From Eumeta japonica (taxonomy: Eukaryota > Arthropoda > Insecta > Lepidoptera > Psychidae), in assembly GCA_005406025.1 (NCBI GenBank), contig BGZK01001188.1, positions 62,001 through 126,000 on the forward strand: a stretch of 64,000 nt of DNA, read 5' to 3'. Positions 32,801-44,805 of the stretch are shown piece after piece. The notes under the pieces are model-generated. The model did not search any database. It had not been told where the DNA came from and saw nothing but the letters and a program-made list of their open reading frames with translations. A program made the position numbers and the translations under genes. Each line of letters begins with the position of its first letter. The first letter of the stretch is position 1.

Positions 32801-33719
32801 ATAAGTTATGTACATTGGTAAGCATTTTTTTAAGATACTTAAGGACATGGATATATCACTATTTTGTTTTAAACCTACAAGTGGGTATCCATTAGTAAGT
32901 CCACTGGAATTCGCAGAGAGAACTGTGACAAAAATCGTTCAATTATTTGGTATGCAGAGTATTTTTAGACATCGATAATACAAGTGGAAAAACTAAAAAC
33001 TTCCTAACAAATAAGTAGGGGTCTGTGTATGTCATAACTGGTATTTGATATAAATAATAAACTAAAAAGACGTATTAATTTACTTAAAACCATTTTTTTT
33101 TTCAATTTTACAAATAGAATTTTTTCTATAAAATGAAGGTCATGATTAGGATGGAGAAACGTATGAAATAAAACTCTTACGCATCTTGTTTACATAATAG
33201 GTATGTCTTCTACCGTAAAATAATTTTTTAGGATTTTATCCTTGCAGGCGTTTTATCAAATTCAGTAGCCAAAAATATATTTAAAAAAAATTTTTGAAAC
33301 AAGTTTTTATTAAAAAATTCATTTGTGCTAAAATCAACATAATAATTTTGTGCAAGGCTTGTGCTGATAAATTTTGTTTATAGAGTTGAATATAATAAAA
33401 TAGATCGATCGAAATCCTGCATAAAACTTATCTGCTTACGTAGGCACGACGTTAGAATAATCATTGAAAAAAAACCAGCCAAGATCATGTCGAACCACGC
33501 TCACTGTATGGTTTCGAAGCCGATAAAGACACGTACTAGACATGAAAATTTTTCCGTGTTTCCCGCACAGAATAGGCATAAGCGCTTTAATAGCCTTTAA
33601 CTAGAGAAACAACCGGTATGCCGACTGTTACTCTGAAACTAGTGTAAACTAAAGTGCATAAGTAAAAGAGCGTATATTTAAGACAATTTACGTCCTATTG
33701 TTGAAAAGCAGTCTTTTGG
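29831..33719. other. AT-rich sequence, no firm gene
   Basis: A leader-like stretch near 30590 (ACGTTCAGTTCGTAG, with a TCAGT initiator) could be a transcription start but nothing else supports one. Frames at 31904-32113, 32306-32491 and 33361-33600 (60-79 codons) have no recognisable domain. Confidence 0.35.
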
Positions 33720-34095
33720 CTATAACTCAAAAACGGTATATCCGATTAAAATAATTTTCGTTAAAAGTATTTTTTGAACGTTACCTTAGTAAATTTTTTT
33801 TTCATATTTTTAGGTCACGCAGTTTAAAAAATAAAGGAGATACATAATTTCTGCTACTTTTGGAGCGATTATTTCCAAAAATATTCAACGTTAATGTTTT
33901 TAAGATCTGTGATATATGTCACAAGTTGATGTTTCCTAAAAAAAATTCTTTCAGCTTCTGTCGCTATATGGAATGCCGCCCGCCCAATATTTATTTTTGC
34001 TATTTACTACCAAAGTAAGTAGCGATGGGCGGACGGACGGACATGACGAAACTATAAGGGTTCCGTTTTTGCCATTATGGCTCGGAATTCTAAAA
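33720..34095 (+). repeat. Interspersed repeat copy B (same family as 5085-5475)
   Basis: Runs from AACTCAAAAACGGTATATCC through GGAGCGATTATTTCC, CACAAGTTGATGTTTCC, ATATGGAATGCCGCCCGCCC and GACGGACGGACATGACG to CGAAACTATAAGGGTTCC. It matches copy A in inverse orientation. Confidence 0.6.
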
Positions 34096-34639
34096 ATAAA
34101 TATCCATCATTGTATCTTATATTCTATTTTATGAAATAATTCCAAAAGCTTGTAGCGCGCAATAAATTTATTTAGGTATTTTAATTTCTTCTTTCCCTGT
34201 TTTCTCTCTGCGCTAAAAGCTTTTGAAATTGTTGGTTTAATAGAATATTATATTCAATAATGAATATTTGTGTTTTCAGTAATTAACCTAACATCGTACC
34301 TACAAAGTAGATACGTTTTTTGAAAGATTTCCATCGATCTGTTTATATTCATGTACATAAATAACGTTCATTAGCACAACCCTTGCATTAAATTATTATA
34401 TTTGTTTTAGTACAAATGAATTCTTTCAATAAAAGCTTGTTTTTACAGTTTTTTTTTATTAATGATTTTATTTTCAACTTTTTAGATATGTCTTAATCTG
34501 TGCATTTCTGTGTAGTGCATCATTATTGCAAGGTATTTTTCCTATTAGTTTCGAACTATCTAATTCATCGATGGGGAGTCGTAAAGATTTTATTAAACTA
34601 AGGGCAACAAAAATGTGACCAGAGGCGAAAAGTTTAGGG
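34096..34639. other. AT-rich sequence, no gene recognised
   Basis: Nothing assignable. Confidence 0.35.
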
Positions 34640-35010
34640 CCAAAATACACGACCTTCCAGCTGCGTGTTCAGACCCTGGGAAGTCCAAAGTACTTGTCAA
34701 GCCAAATCAAATGAGCCTAAACATGACGGGTCTATCTAGTTTACTTTCCGTGCCCATCTTCATGTAGGACCGGAGTGATTGCTAAGACTAAACAAACGAG
34801 CCCAAACTCGATGGGTTTGTCTTGTAGTTTAAGAGTTTCTATAGCCACCTCCCGACTCGATTATCAACCCGGCTCCATGGTTCCATAGTATTGCATTTCC
34901 ACCGAAGATGCCCGAGTATACCGAATTTGAGTTTGATCGAAACTCATAAAGTGGTTCTAATTTAGCTTCTAAAATTTTCACCCACACATACTAACACGGC
35001 AAGTTAAATA
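34640..35010. repeat. Repeat-like block with an internal imperfect tandem duplication
   Basis: AAATGAGCCTAAACATGACG near 34707 and AAACGAGCCCAAACTCGATG near 34793 start two roughly 85-bp imperfect copies. The block is GC-richer than its surroundings and resembles a lepidopteran retroelement tail that I cannot name. Confidence 0.4.
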
Positions 35011-35947
35011 AAAGTTTTTATCTATTTCTAAAAAAAATGTTTTTGAAATTCAAGTAAGAGAAATATCCGATAAGACGCTCAATCTGGAAGTCATATGAAA
35101 TAGGATACGGAATGTGCGCGTTAACCTGTTTACATAATCTGTATGGCATACAGCTCCTCGTGTATTTACATATTGCGAATTGAACGATTTAGACTTAAGT
35201 GATCTTTACTATTTTGTATGCTTAATACTCGTATGTACGTTACATATGACTCCTTGTTCACATAAAAAAAAATCCATCTAACTTCTTCGCGGACGACGAA
35301 CGTGTTAAATGTATAATTCACTGTCACTTACAAAATGCTACGATCGAATTGAAATATGTTTGTAGGCAAAGCATACTGTTAATGATCCATATGCCGGTCG
35401 TGGCCTTATCTTTAACCTAACGACCTGCTTTACTTAGATACAGTTTGTTAAGAATACTCCTTAAAACGATACGAAGTTCTTTGTTTGATATCTTATTTAC
35501 AGTCGATATCATAACGATTGTAAATAAGTACAAATAAGGTTTGCCAATTGTTTTAATTTTTTTAATCGTTAGAGAGCTCGATAAGTGATGTATATATGCC
35601 CTTTTTTCGTCGTATTTATTTTTAAATATAATATAACCTAACCTAACGAATTTATAATTTATATATTTTATGATTTATGTAAGAGATATTCTGTATATTC
35701 GTTCGACGATAATATTGTCATATTTATTCACTTCGCGTATATGTTGAAGCAGCGGGGAATTAAAATTCACTATAAATTTCTTTACTTTGTTTAATATTAT
35801 TTTAAACCATAATCATTTTAGATTATTTTTAGATTCATAGCTTTACTGAATAATTATTGCTATAAGGTTCCAAGGCACTTTTTTATAATAATCCCTAAAA
35901 ATTGTGGAAACTTCATTAGATACATTTGAATAAAATTTAAAATATTA
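35011..35947. other. AT-rich sequence, no gene recognised
   Basis: Includes AACCTAACCTAACG at about 35636, only two telomere-like units and not an array. Confidence 0.35.
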
Positions 35948-35989
35948 AGGTGTCTCATAAATAACGTATTTTTAGTGTTCACTTTGTTT

Positions 35990-36760
35990 ATTAAATAATC
36001 ATACAAAAAGATAACCTTGATATTCAAAGTATAGACCATCGCATAATATGATTTTAACCCAACATTCAGTAAACTCTTTGAGACCTTGTAAAACATTCCT
36101 TGGCCTTAGATGCAAAGAACTGTCGCACTATATTTTTAACATCTACTGTGGACTCACATTTTTTCCATGGAAGAATTTCGCCATAGATTCGAATCTAAAT
36201 GGAATAAATGCTGGACGTGGTAGAAGTTAAATATTACCAATTTCTTCGATCTTATCCCCCCGCATAACTTTTTCAGTATTTGATCTAAGGTCATGTTGTA
36301 AGAGCCCGTTTTCGGTTTTCTAAACCTGAATATTTTTGCAACGAAATCTCATATATGAACAACTTTTATAGTTCTTACCAAATTATTTTGTGTGCGCGAT
36401 GTATGGTGTCTATAGAAGGTCCAAGGGAGTGTGATAATTGGCGAGTGCTGGTACAAGGTTGATTTTCTACTAGTTCCTTTGTAGCCTCAATATCTCATAC
36501 AGGTTGGTGACCAGAACGCCAATGATCTACCGACGTCAAATCTCCAGCTATTGCACTATTAAAACGATTAAACCAACGCTGTGTTGTCCGCTCACTGATT
36601 GTATCTTCTTCTTCAATTTCTCAATTATCTTTGCTGCCAGGGCTGCTTTAAACTTTTGTTTCCAACTATGTCTTTATAATATACAATGGTACTCCATATG
36701 TTTTATTATCAAAACGTTTTGCCCGTCAATTTACACAGAGAGAAAGTATAATTGAAAGAA
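35990..36760 (-). pseudogene. Mariner-type transposase pseudogene
   Basis: The minus strand from about 36690 down reads KFKAALAAKIIEKLKK (frame-shifted N-terminal helix region), SERTTQRWFNRFNSAIAGDL, DHWRSGHQP, then DIEATKELVENQPCTSTRQL, SHSLGPSIDTIHR (second helix-turn-helix), and near the end GKKCESTVDVKNIV-like text followed by QFFASKAKECFTRSQ, matching the mariner C-terminus. The middle part with the first two catalytic Asp residues is largely missing: only about 750 bp remain for a 345-residue protein. Many stops. Confidence 0.7.
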
Positions 36761-36789
36761 AGTAAAATAGTTGTGCTTTTTATGGTATG

Positions 36790-37935
36790 GGAGCTAGCAA
36801 CGTCGAGAATATAATAATTTTTAAGAAAGCTGGTTTTTTTTACATATCTTTTCTTATGTTCTCTTGAACAATATAAGGGCCACCTGGATGCCGGTAGGTT
36901 GTATTCGCTACTGCGCATAATACCTACGCAGGTAAAAATATGGATTTTGAAATCATATTATGCAAAAAAAAATTTTTTTACATCGTAACTTTTGAAAACT
37001 ACAAAAAACATTAATATTGCGCGACATTTTGGTTGTTGATAATAATGTGCCAAATACTATTTTTATAAATAAAAAAAAATGTAATTCACTTTAAAATTGC
37101 AAAAATTTTTGTATTATTTTATTTAAATATATAAGACTATAAAATTAATTTGCCAGGTACTAATTCGGTTGTCAAGTGAGAGCCAAACCGATTTAATATT
37201 GCAGAGTACCGCGGTATGATGCCGGCTGTTAGAAAGAAATAGTTGCAAAGTAGATAGGGTGAGAAAGAAACAAGAACATATTACATTATTTAATGTATTA
37301 AATGTACGATACTAAATTTTGATTACTACGTATAAACAATACGTTAATAAAATATTATTAAGAAAGGAGGAAAAAAATTACATTTATTATCAATATTAAT
37401 TTATTTTCTTTATTATGTTTGGATCACTTTTTTACATTTTTTTTTAATTATCTTCATCAACAGTAATTATTTTTTCATTAAAAAAACACATTTCATATTA
37501 TCAGGCACTTTATTAAAATTTCAATGTGAACATTATATTACAACAACAAACGTAAACATATGGATTTATACTGACACCATCTTAAATATTAACGTGCATT
37601 GACGCAATTGTTGCTAACTTTCTTAGACGACTAGCGAATAATTGACAACCTTCTTAACATACACATTATAAAACCTTATAAAATTATTATCAACAACCAA
37701 AATATTTGGCAATATTGAATTCATTGTTTTATAGTTTTTGAAAGTTATTTAAAAAAATATATTTTATTTATTTCAAAATCAATATTTTTATCTCCACAAG
37801 TACTATGCACATTTGCGAACGCAATGTCTACCAACAGCCAAGTGGCCTTCATATTGTTTGTTTGAGAGAGCATAAGGAAAGATATATGAACAAACCAGCT
37901 TTCTTAAAATTATCTCTAAAAACGTTGCTAGATTT
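36790..37935. mobile_element. Long-inverted-repeat element inserted in the mariner
   Basis: The left arm 36795-37065 (CTAGCAACGT, TTTTAAGAAAGCTGG, ATATAAGGGCCACCTGGATG, TTTTGGTTGTTGATAATAAT) pairs in order with the reverse complement of the right arm, about 37650-37935. Arms of roughly 250 bp flank about 600 bp of AT-rich DNA without a coding frame. Divergence between arms is moderate. The outer borders are uncertain by 20 bp or so, and no clear target duplication was found. Confidence 0.65.
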
Positions 37936-38042
37936 TAGACTACTATGGAACTAGAGATTTGTCATAGCAGTTTATGATATTATGTATAAAAAGAAGCGTA
38001 TGAATTCAGTAATGCAAATCGACCTTACTTTTGAGACACCCA

Positions 38043-38650
38043 CAGTGATTTATGATTGTAGTAAGGTTACTAATTACACACTATCAATTATGATAATACA
38101 AGTTTTGCCACTTAACAATTTAGTTGGTTTAATTGCTGTTGTTCAAAATTAGAAGCGTTCTGCTGGTAAGCATAGGGATTTTCCTATACCTGACAATCAT
38201 TTCTATCTTGCATATTTTTAATGAGTACGAGCTTTATTCGTTACGCTAGACACCTGCTGACCCCGACACGAGAACGACTGAAAAATTTATTGGCAATCTC
38301 AGCGCCGGGCCTCGTGCCCGTGACGTTACCGGCCGAAATCGGAATGTCCATTGTGTTGTCCATAGACGATTAAAATGTGTTGTTCGTATATGCCGCTTTT
38401 TGACGGCAGAGCCGAAGAGAAGGATTTATCGAATTATTCTTCATTCAGCCACTTATTCTGGTATCCGTTTGGGTTGTTAACACTTATATAAGATTTTTAA
38501 CTGTTAATAGACAATGTCAATTATTAATAATAAGAAATATATTGTGAGATGGCGAATTAATATTTTAGCAAGTTATAATATGGAATGATAATAATTCTTA
38601 AAATTGATTACTTATCGGTAATGTCTTTTACGCCAGAATTTAGAACTAGT
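38043..38650. other. Sequence without recognised genes
   Basis: A GC-richer patch at 38250-38420 lacks recognisable motifs. Confidence 0.35.
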
Positions 38651-38775
38651 TGAGGAGCATCCATTAATTATGTGAGGTGATTTTTCAACCCTGCCCTCCT
38701 CCTTGGTGGATGTCGTGAGATTTGGCTTGAGCCCCTCCCTTAAACTCACGTGAGGTCTTTTAAAATGCGTATTTT
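38651..38775 (+). repeat. Arm of the MITE family seen in full at 63069-63662
   Basis: GAGCATCCATTAATTATGTG, CCCTCCTCCTTGG, GATTTGGCTTGAGCCCCTCC and CTTTTAAAATGCG match, in order, the reverse complement of about 63540-63662. Only one end is present here. Confidence 0.6.
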
Positions 38776-38889
38776 TAATGTAAACGCGTTAATCTATGCT
38801 GGGATTGCGTTGGATTTATTAAAAAAAACTTAATTTGCTTAATTTTTATCAAGCAAATTATGTTGAGACATAATTTACTTTTTTAATTA

Positions 38890-39935
38890 AAAAAAAATCT
38901 GCAGCTGAGGTACATCAATTGTTCGTAGAAGCACATAATGAGGCTTCCTTGAGTGAAAGAACATGTCGTGAGTGGTTTCGAGTTTGAAAACGGTGATTTC
39001 GAATTAAAAAACAAAGATCGCAGTGGACGGCCAAAAATTTATGAGGATGCAGAATTGTAGGAATTATTGGAGGAAGATTCGTCTCAAACACGAAAGGAAT
39101 TTGCACTTACTTTACAAGTCATTCAGCAAACAGTCTCGCATCGTTTAAAATCGTTAGGAATGATTCATAAACAAGGTAATTGGGTTCTATACGAATTAAA
39201 GGCGATAGATGTTGAACGCCGATTATGCATGAGTGAAATGCTGCTAGCTAGGCACAAAAAAAAAGTTGTTTTTACATCAAATCGTCACTGGTGATGAAAA
39301 TTGGATATATTATGATAATGCAAAAAGAAGAAAATCATGGGGACTACCTGTTCACGCGTCAACATCCACAGCAAAACCGAATAGTCATGGGAAAAAACTC
39401 ATGCTGTGTATTTGGTGGGATCAGCAGAGTGTGGTGTATGACGAGTTGCTTAATCCAAACGAAACAATCACTGGAACTCTATACCGAATACAATGGATGA
39501 GATTGAACCGAGCTCTGAAGGAAAAACGCCCCAAATACTACTCTAGACACGACAAAATTATTCTTCTACATGATAATACTCGTCCGCATGTAGCGGTTCC
39601 GGTGAAAAACTATTTGAAAACATTGATTGGGAAGTACTACCACACCCGCCGTTTTCACCAGACATTGCGCCGTCTGACTATCAGCTGTTCCGGTTAATGG
39701 CACGTGATGTCAGAGCAGCGGTTCACATTATATGAGGATACCAAAACTTGGGTTGATTCGTGGATAGTCTCAAAAGATAAGGAATTCTTCAGACTTGGAA
39801 TCCGAACGCTGCCTGAAAGATGGAAAAAAGTAGTTGCTAGCGATGGACAATACTTCGATTAAAATTAAATTACCGTTCTTTCACGATAAATATTATTTTA
39901 TTGACAAAAAACGGCGGAAACTTATTTGTACATCA
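38890..39935 (+). mobile_element. Mariner element (third type), 5'-truncated
   Basis: The right end at 39900-39935, in reverse complement TACAAATAAGTTTCCGCCG, is a recognisable mariner terminal repeat. The coding relic starts abruptly at about codon 20 of the family ORF near 38893, and no partner end was found upstream, so the left end is lost. Confidence 0.75.
38893..39861 (+). pseudogene. Mariner transposase pseudogene (DD34D), well preserved
   Basis: The order is complete from the first helix-turn-helix on: SAAEVHQLFVEAHNEASLSE, RTCREWFR, DRSGRPKIYEDAE, LLEEDSSQTRKEFALTLQVI, QQTVSHRLKSLGMIHKQGNW (linker WVLYEL), then VTGDENWIYYDNAKRRKSWG (first Asp), HGKKLMLCIWWDQ, ILLHDNTRPHVAVPVK (second Asp), SPDIAPSDYQLF-like text at about 39660-39690 (third Asp) and WKKVVASDGQYFD at the end (39861). 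Damage: frameshift near 38985, a TAG at 39057, a frameshift in the A9 run at about 39255, another near 39655-39695. These few lesions suggest it is younger than the other mariner copies here. Confidence 0.85.
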
Positions 39936-42289
39936 TTTCGTTGTTGTCGCACAATCTGGTGAATACGGAGGATAAGCGTGTGTTGTTCAGCGAAGCTTTA
40001 ATAATTAAAATTGGTTTGTTTGTTTGCCAACGTGTAGTTTTAAATTATCATATAAAACATAAATTTTTTCGTGTTTTTTTAACTGTCTTTGCCATTCGAT
40101 CAAGTTGCAAACAGTACAATTAAATTGTCCCCAGTTTTATTTTTATTACGCCACATATTTCCCGTCATACGCCTATTATTATTTTTTTCTTTTCATTTCA
40201 AGTTTTGGTGTTACTTTAGATTTTTTCCAGGACTAAGCCATTGTATGCCTTACTTAGAATATCCACTTTTCATTCATCGCACTTTATAAAGTAGCGAAGC
40301 CAACCAAAGTTCCTATATGTAATGTCAAGTTTTGTGGGCGTAAGAAAGCCCTAAATTGTCGTTGAAACGGCGATAACTCGTGTACCCACACTCACCTTTT
40401 CCAAATTTTTACTATTTCATGAATATGATTAACCACTATGCTATGGGAGCATCGAACTGGTTTTGATCACTTAAAGTAGAACGTGGATTGTCTTATATTA
40501 GATTTTTTAAATTCATTATGATATCTGGCGTGGTCCATTTTTAAAGTTGTAATTACCCTTATTAAATAGTTTGAAACGACGCTTCGCAGTATCAGCACAG
40601 TAGTGTATGCAACCTTACCTTTGAAATATATTATTGCGTACTGATTCCGTCGTCTTTTGACCTGCGTGGATAAACAGAATGCTCCAAAGCTCGTTAACTG
40701 GCCTCCATAAAGGCGCGATATGGACGATTCTAGAAAAAAAATCTATACGATTGTACGAAATGTTAGAATGAATACCAGATTCATAATTGGACAATACGTT
40801 ATTATTATGATATTTATGGCTATTTATTGTATTATGTTATGTCATTATTAATGACAGACTAAATTAAAAACCTAAATACAATATCTACAATATCGCCTAC
40901 ATGTTTCTAATCAGTAATGTTAATAAAAAAACACTTAGCGTAGGAATCGTTTTTCATTCCTATTGCTGTTCTTGTAACGTGGAACCGGCTGCATTATAAT
41001 ACGACGATTTCTCGACAGATGACACTGTAGTCGTCGTGTGTATATCAACACGGGGCCGCACACCCGTCCATTCGGCTCGTCGACTTATTGCACAAAATAA
41101 TGTAACATATTTCGTGTCCTATGCTCTTCCCTGAGTGACGAAGAATGCCTGACAAACTTTTGATATTTTATCCTATCGGATCAGGTTGATTTGAGTTGAA
41201 TCCGATTACGTTTACAGATTGTTCTTATTTTGTTTTGAATTTTGTTTCGATTTTCGGATTGATTCTCGGACTTCTCTTTGTCATGCATATGAATTCATTT
41301 TTGTGACGACTTCTATGACGAAAATAATCGTTATAATGTTACGATCAATTGAACGTTAGACAGGCTAATAAATTTCGTATATCGTGATTTATTACTTATT
41401 AATGCTATCGTAGTTGAGTAAATGTTTCATTTTTTTATCAACAGAGTCGCAATAAAGATTTAATAAAAATGGCTAAATAGAAAATGAAAAAAGAATGAAT
41501 CGCTTTGTCTGGAAATAATGACAGTCATAATTTTGTTAATTATTGTTATATTTGGGTCGCTTCCCTGTTCAAGTTTATGGGCGTGTTTTATATAAACGTA
41601 GCTTAAGTAGTTATTGAGCACTAACAATTTTCTCGGCTTCGTGCCGGTTATTTTGGCTGACATACCACCTTGTACCGTACGAGTAACATGTGATTCCATG
41701 TCAAAATGTTTCAGTTAAAAAGATAAATCATGTAAAAATGAACCGGACGAGGACAAAACAAACCCAACCCAACCCAACGTAAGCAACGAATCCGCATCTA
41801 CTCAGCTAGTCCACATGCAATCGATCATTGCAATAATAATATTATTGTTTTTATAAAACGGTCGACGTGTTTTCTGACGTCACAATATTATTTAAGATCA
41901 CGTGTCTGAAACAATCTTCAAAATTATGTTGCACTCGAAAAACCTCGTGGTGAATAAAGTTTACCAACATTTCATATTGAATTGCTTGGGTACTCTAACA
42001 TTTAAGATAATTGTTATTGTTATAAACTCACACCTATATCGCAAAAGGGTAGGCAGAGGCCACAGATCTCCACAGAATTATTGTCTTTGAAATTATAATA
42101 AAATTTATATGTATGATAGAAAAAAGAAGTAGGGGACGAGGCGCGACGTGAACTTTCTGAATTTTAAAAATGACCGGTACTTTTTACCTTTCATAATGAA
42201 AGTCGTTACTACGGTGAGAGTCGTGCAAGTTAAAAATCAATCATCAGTCAAAGTATCGTTTTAAATTGCAATTGTAATGTAATGTTGCG
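39936..42289. other. AT-rich sequence, no gene recognised
   Basis: Frames of 62-79 codons (39926-40123, 40089-40289, 41460-41699, 41902-42090) show no domains. ACCCAACCCAACCCAACG at about 41764 is a very short tandem run. Confidence 0.35.
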
Positions 42290-42430
42290 CGTGGAAGTGC
42301 AGTGCCCGCGACGGCGGCGGCGGCGGCGGCGGCGCTCGAACTGCCTTGACCGGCGAGCCGCAAGAGCCTGGACTTCCGCCGTCGCTGGCGGTATGCGTCA
42401 CCCGGCCGCGGCTCTTTGTGTATGCTCCTA
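42290..42430. promoter_or_regulatory. GC-rich island with a CGG microsatellite
   Basis: (CGG)8 lies at about 42311-42334 within a CpG-rich patch. The minus frame across it encodes a Pro run (from the repeat) and probably has no meaning. If tai starts at 24.4 kb this is intronic and could be an enhancer or alternative promoter. Confidence 0.3.
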
Positions 42431-43019
42431 ACACGTTTACGGTCCTAAGTCCCGCCTTTTTGTAAAAAAAACAATTCCTCGAATAGAGCGGACGACGTAA
42501 GTCCATTTAGGTATATTATAGATTAGAGGTACCTTTAGCGGATCCTCACCATATCTCTCCTTGTAAATTAGATGTGATTGCATGTTTAAACCTTATACTT
42601 AGTAGAAAAACGAAGATCGATCGATGGAGCTGTATAGCTATACTATACGTAAAAAAGATTAGTTTACATCGTACTATTATTTCAATGTCTTTAGTAATTT
42701 TTATAGACGATCTTTTATGTCACTAGTCTTAGCATGATGAAAACTGACAATGGCTAGAACCTGGACAGTCGGACAAAGGTACAAACAGTGTACAAAGGTT
42801 GGAAATATCCATTGAAATATATTTGCACGATCAGGCACATGGCACCTTTCGTGTCCGAACACGAGACCATCACAATAAACAAGTTACAGTTCAAAAGGCA
42901 TGAGCAACTAATTAGTGCTAGAGTATTCTAATTTTACGCGGAGGTACAGATAACAAATACAGAAATTGACGTCGTGTGACCTTGCACTTGCGGTGAAATG
43001 AAAGTATGTTGTGTGTCTC
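42431..43019. other. Sequence without recognised genes
   Basis: Nothing assignable. Confidence 0.35.
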
Positions 43020-43140
43020 ACGTGCTCCGTGCCCCAATTGAGGCTCCGCTCGTCAAGATAGGCCGGCCGCGGCCCGCGCCCGCGCCGCCGCCCCCCACCG
43101 CCGCCTTATCGTCACTCGAGGCACGGGTTAAATGAAATGT
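43020..43140. promoter_or_regulatory. GC-rich island
   Basis: GGCCGGCCGCGGCCCGCGCC and CGCCGCCCCCCACCGCCGCC stand out sharply from the flanks. CpG-rich with no convincing frame. Possible intronic regulatory element. Confidence 0.3.
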
Positions 43141-43360
43141 CTTGATATGATAATTCAATAGTCGTTGTTTGTGTGGCGCACTCGCCGTCTATAAATATAC
43201 ATATTTAACAGTGATTAAAGGCGTGGAATGTTTACGCTGACGGTTTTTGCTTTTAACATGTAATTCAGCACTCTCACAGTCTAATCCAAACTGTTATTTG
43301 GAAGTACTCAGAACTAAACATATTCATTGTAAAAGCTACTGATGTATAGCGATTTTGTTG

Positions 43361-43530
43361 TAGTTGGGGAAAAAGTTTTGTTTTTAAGCTATAATATTAC
43401 ATTTTACTAAGCATCATTTTGATGTAATTAACAATATTGAGTAGAAGTATCTGTCTCGTTTTAAATATGGTCACTGTTGCCATCTCAATTCTTCGTAATA
43501 GGTATCAAAACACGAAGTAAATAGAAAAGG
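43361..43530. mobile_element. Possible mariner end fragment
   Basis: AGTTGGGGAAAAAGTTTTGT resembles the terminal repeat of the mariner at 18146, but the following sequence matches only weakly (ACATTTTACTAAGCATCATT, TTGCCATCT). It may be a different, very old copy. Confidence 0.3.
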
Positions 43531-44164
43531 GGTCAGTGGCGGTCGGACAAGGCCGTGCCATATCCTCGTGAATGCTTTGCCGACACACCGATTCCCTAAC
43601 ATAATTGAGTAAGGAAATTAAATATTTTCGTGTTGTGGCATTAAAAAGTGTTATATACGCTATGTTTCATGTTATTTTGTGTACCGAAAATATTTTTTTT
43701 TTTACTATTTATTTACTAGTGTATTTGTTACTCAAAAAAACAGTCATTGTGAGTATAAATAAATTAGCCATTTTATTGTACTTGGCGTTAGAAGAGGATC
43801 AACCTTAAAAATATATTCTTCTACGTCGGTCCAATCCTTGTATAACCGGTTTAAACCGGAAATATTTGAATGTTTATTTGATGCAAAGTTAAGCAATTCT
43901 AGATTACATATACTTTTAAGTGAAACAAAATTAAAGTTATCTTTCTTGACCTCTGTCGTCTTAGATTTACAATGTCCCACTCCTGATGCACCCATTCCCA
44001 CAATCTTTTTAACTGAGTTTGAGGGACTTTGCCCTTCACGTTGTCTCAGCGAGAGTGGAGGCCCGCTAACGGCAGTCATTATTGACACAACGATACGGTT
44101 ACTATGTCCGGGACCAACGGCTTAAAATGCTTTCCGATGAACGGAACATATGGTTTAACTTGAG
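43531..44164. other. Repeat-like block, unassigned
   Basis: Frames are open on both strands at 43838-44125 (plus, 95 codons) and 43744-44088 (minus, 114 codons). Minus-strand text SGPPLSLRQREGQSPSNSVK is unusually protein-like, and GTCCCGGACATAGTAACCG looks like repeated moth DNA. It abuts the LINE 3' end, so it may be part of a composite of retroelement pieces. No family named. Confidence 0.3.
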
Positions 44165-44805
44165 GTAGAAAGAGTAAAATGTCGCTACTTAATAAACGTA
44201 CGATATATACGATGTGTATCAGGCCGGTCATGACATACGCGAGTCCAGTTTTTGCTTATGCACGACCTGATATACTATATGATCTGCAAGTAGTGCAGAA
44301 TAAATTCTGTAGAAGAGCAGCTGACGCACCATGGTACGTCAAAAACTCTACACTTCACCGGGATTTTGAACTCCCAACTATTTCTAAATTTATGAAGGAC
44401 GCATCAGAGCGTTTCTTCGATATAGCGAGTAACCACCCGAATCTCCTATTAGTTGAGGCCGTTACATACGAGCCACCTCCTCCAAATCATTTCTGTAGAA
44501 GACCACGGAATGTCCTGATAGATCCACCCGACGATCTCACCGTCGAGGTGGAAAAGCTACTAGAATTAAATAAGATGGTTACTGACTAAGAGTAGGGACT
44601 AACCCAATAATTACGACTGTTAAAGGTCACCAATCCGGTGCGTTCCCCGCGCCCCCCGGAGTCCCCTCGAAGCATACAGTCCGTACTGTAAGCTTCACGT
44701 GACCTCCGGACACACCTGTGTGCCCGGGCGCACGGACGGCCCGTAATGGGTTTTTCTCCTCCTTCCCCATCCCTTTCGCATGGGGAGAACTACAAAAAAA
44801 AATGA
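44165..44805 (+). mobile_element. 5'-truncated Jockey-type LINE 3' end
   Basis: The frame 44179-44589 (136 codons, ending in TAA) reads NKRTIYTMCIRPVMTYASPV, FAYARPDILYDLQVVQNKFC, RRAADAPWYVKNSTLHRDFE, LPTISKFMKDASERFFD and a Pro-rich, RRPRNVLIDPPDD-containing tail. This is the region after the reverse transcriptase domain in Jockey-clade ORF2. It is uninterrupted over this span. A GC-rich 3' untranslated region with CCCCGGAGTCCCC and a final A9 run at about 44792 follow. The reverse transcriptase and endonuclease domains are absent, as in the usual truncated insertion. An intact frame suggests relatively recent insertion. Confidence 0.8.

Larger units (their letters stand above)
35948..38042 (-). 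mobile_element. Mariner element (second family) enlarged by an internal insertion
   Basis: The left end AGGTGTCTCATAAATAACG and the right end, in reverse complement GGGTGTCTCAAAAGTAAGG, are matching inverted repeats. The enclosed 2.1 kb exceeds the usual 1.3 kb mariner by about as much as the long-inverted-repeat element found inside. The transposase relic lies on the minus strand in the left part. The right TA is mutated. Confidence 0.7.

Noticed and set aside
35630..35650. Telomere-like AACCTAACCTAACG
   Set aside because: Only two TTAGG-type units; no array.
41755..41780. CCCAACCCAACCCAACG run
   Set aside because: Too short to be a telomeric or satellite tract.
42261..42506. Minus ORF with a Pro run
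   Set aside because: The run is only the translated CGG microsatellite.
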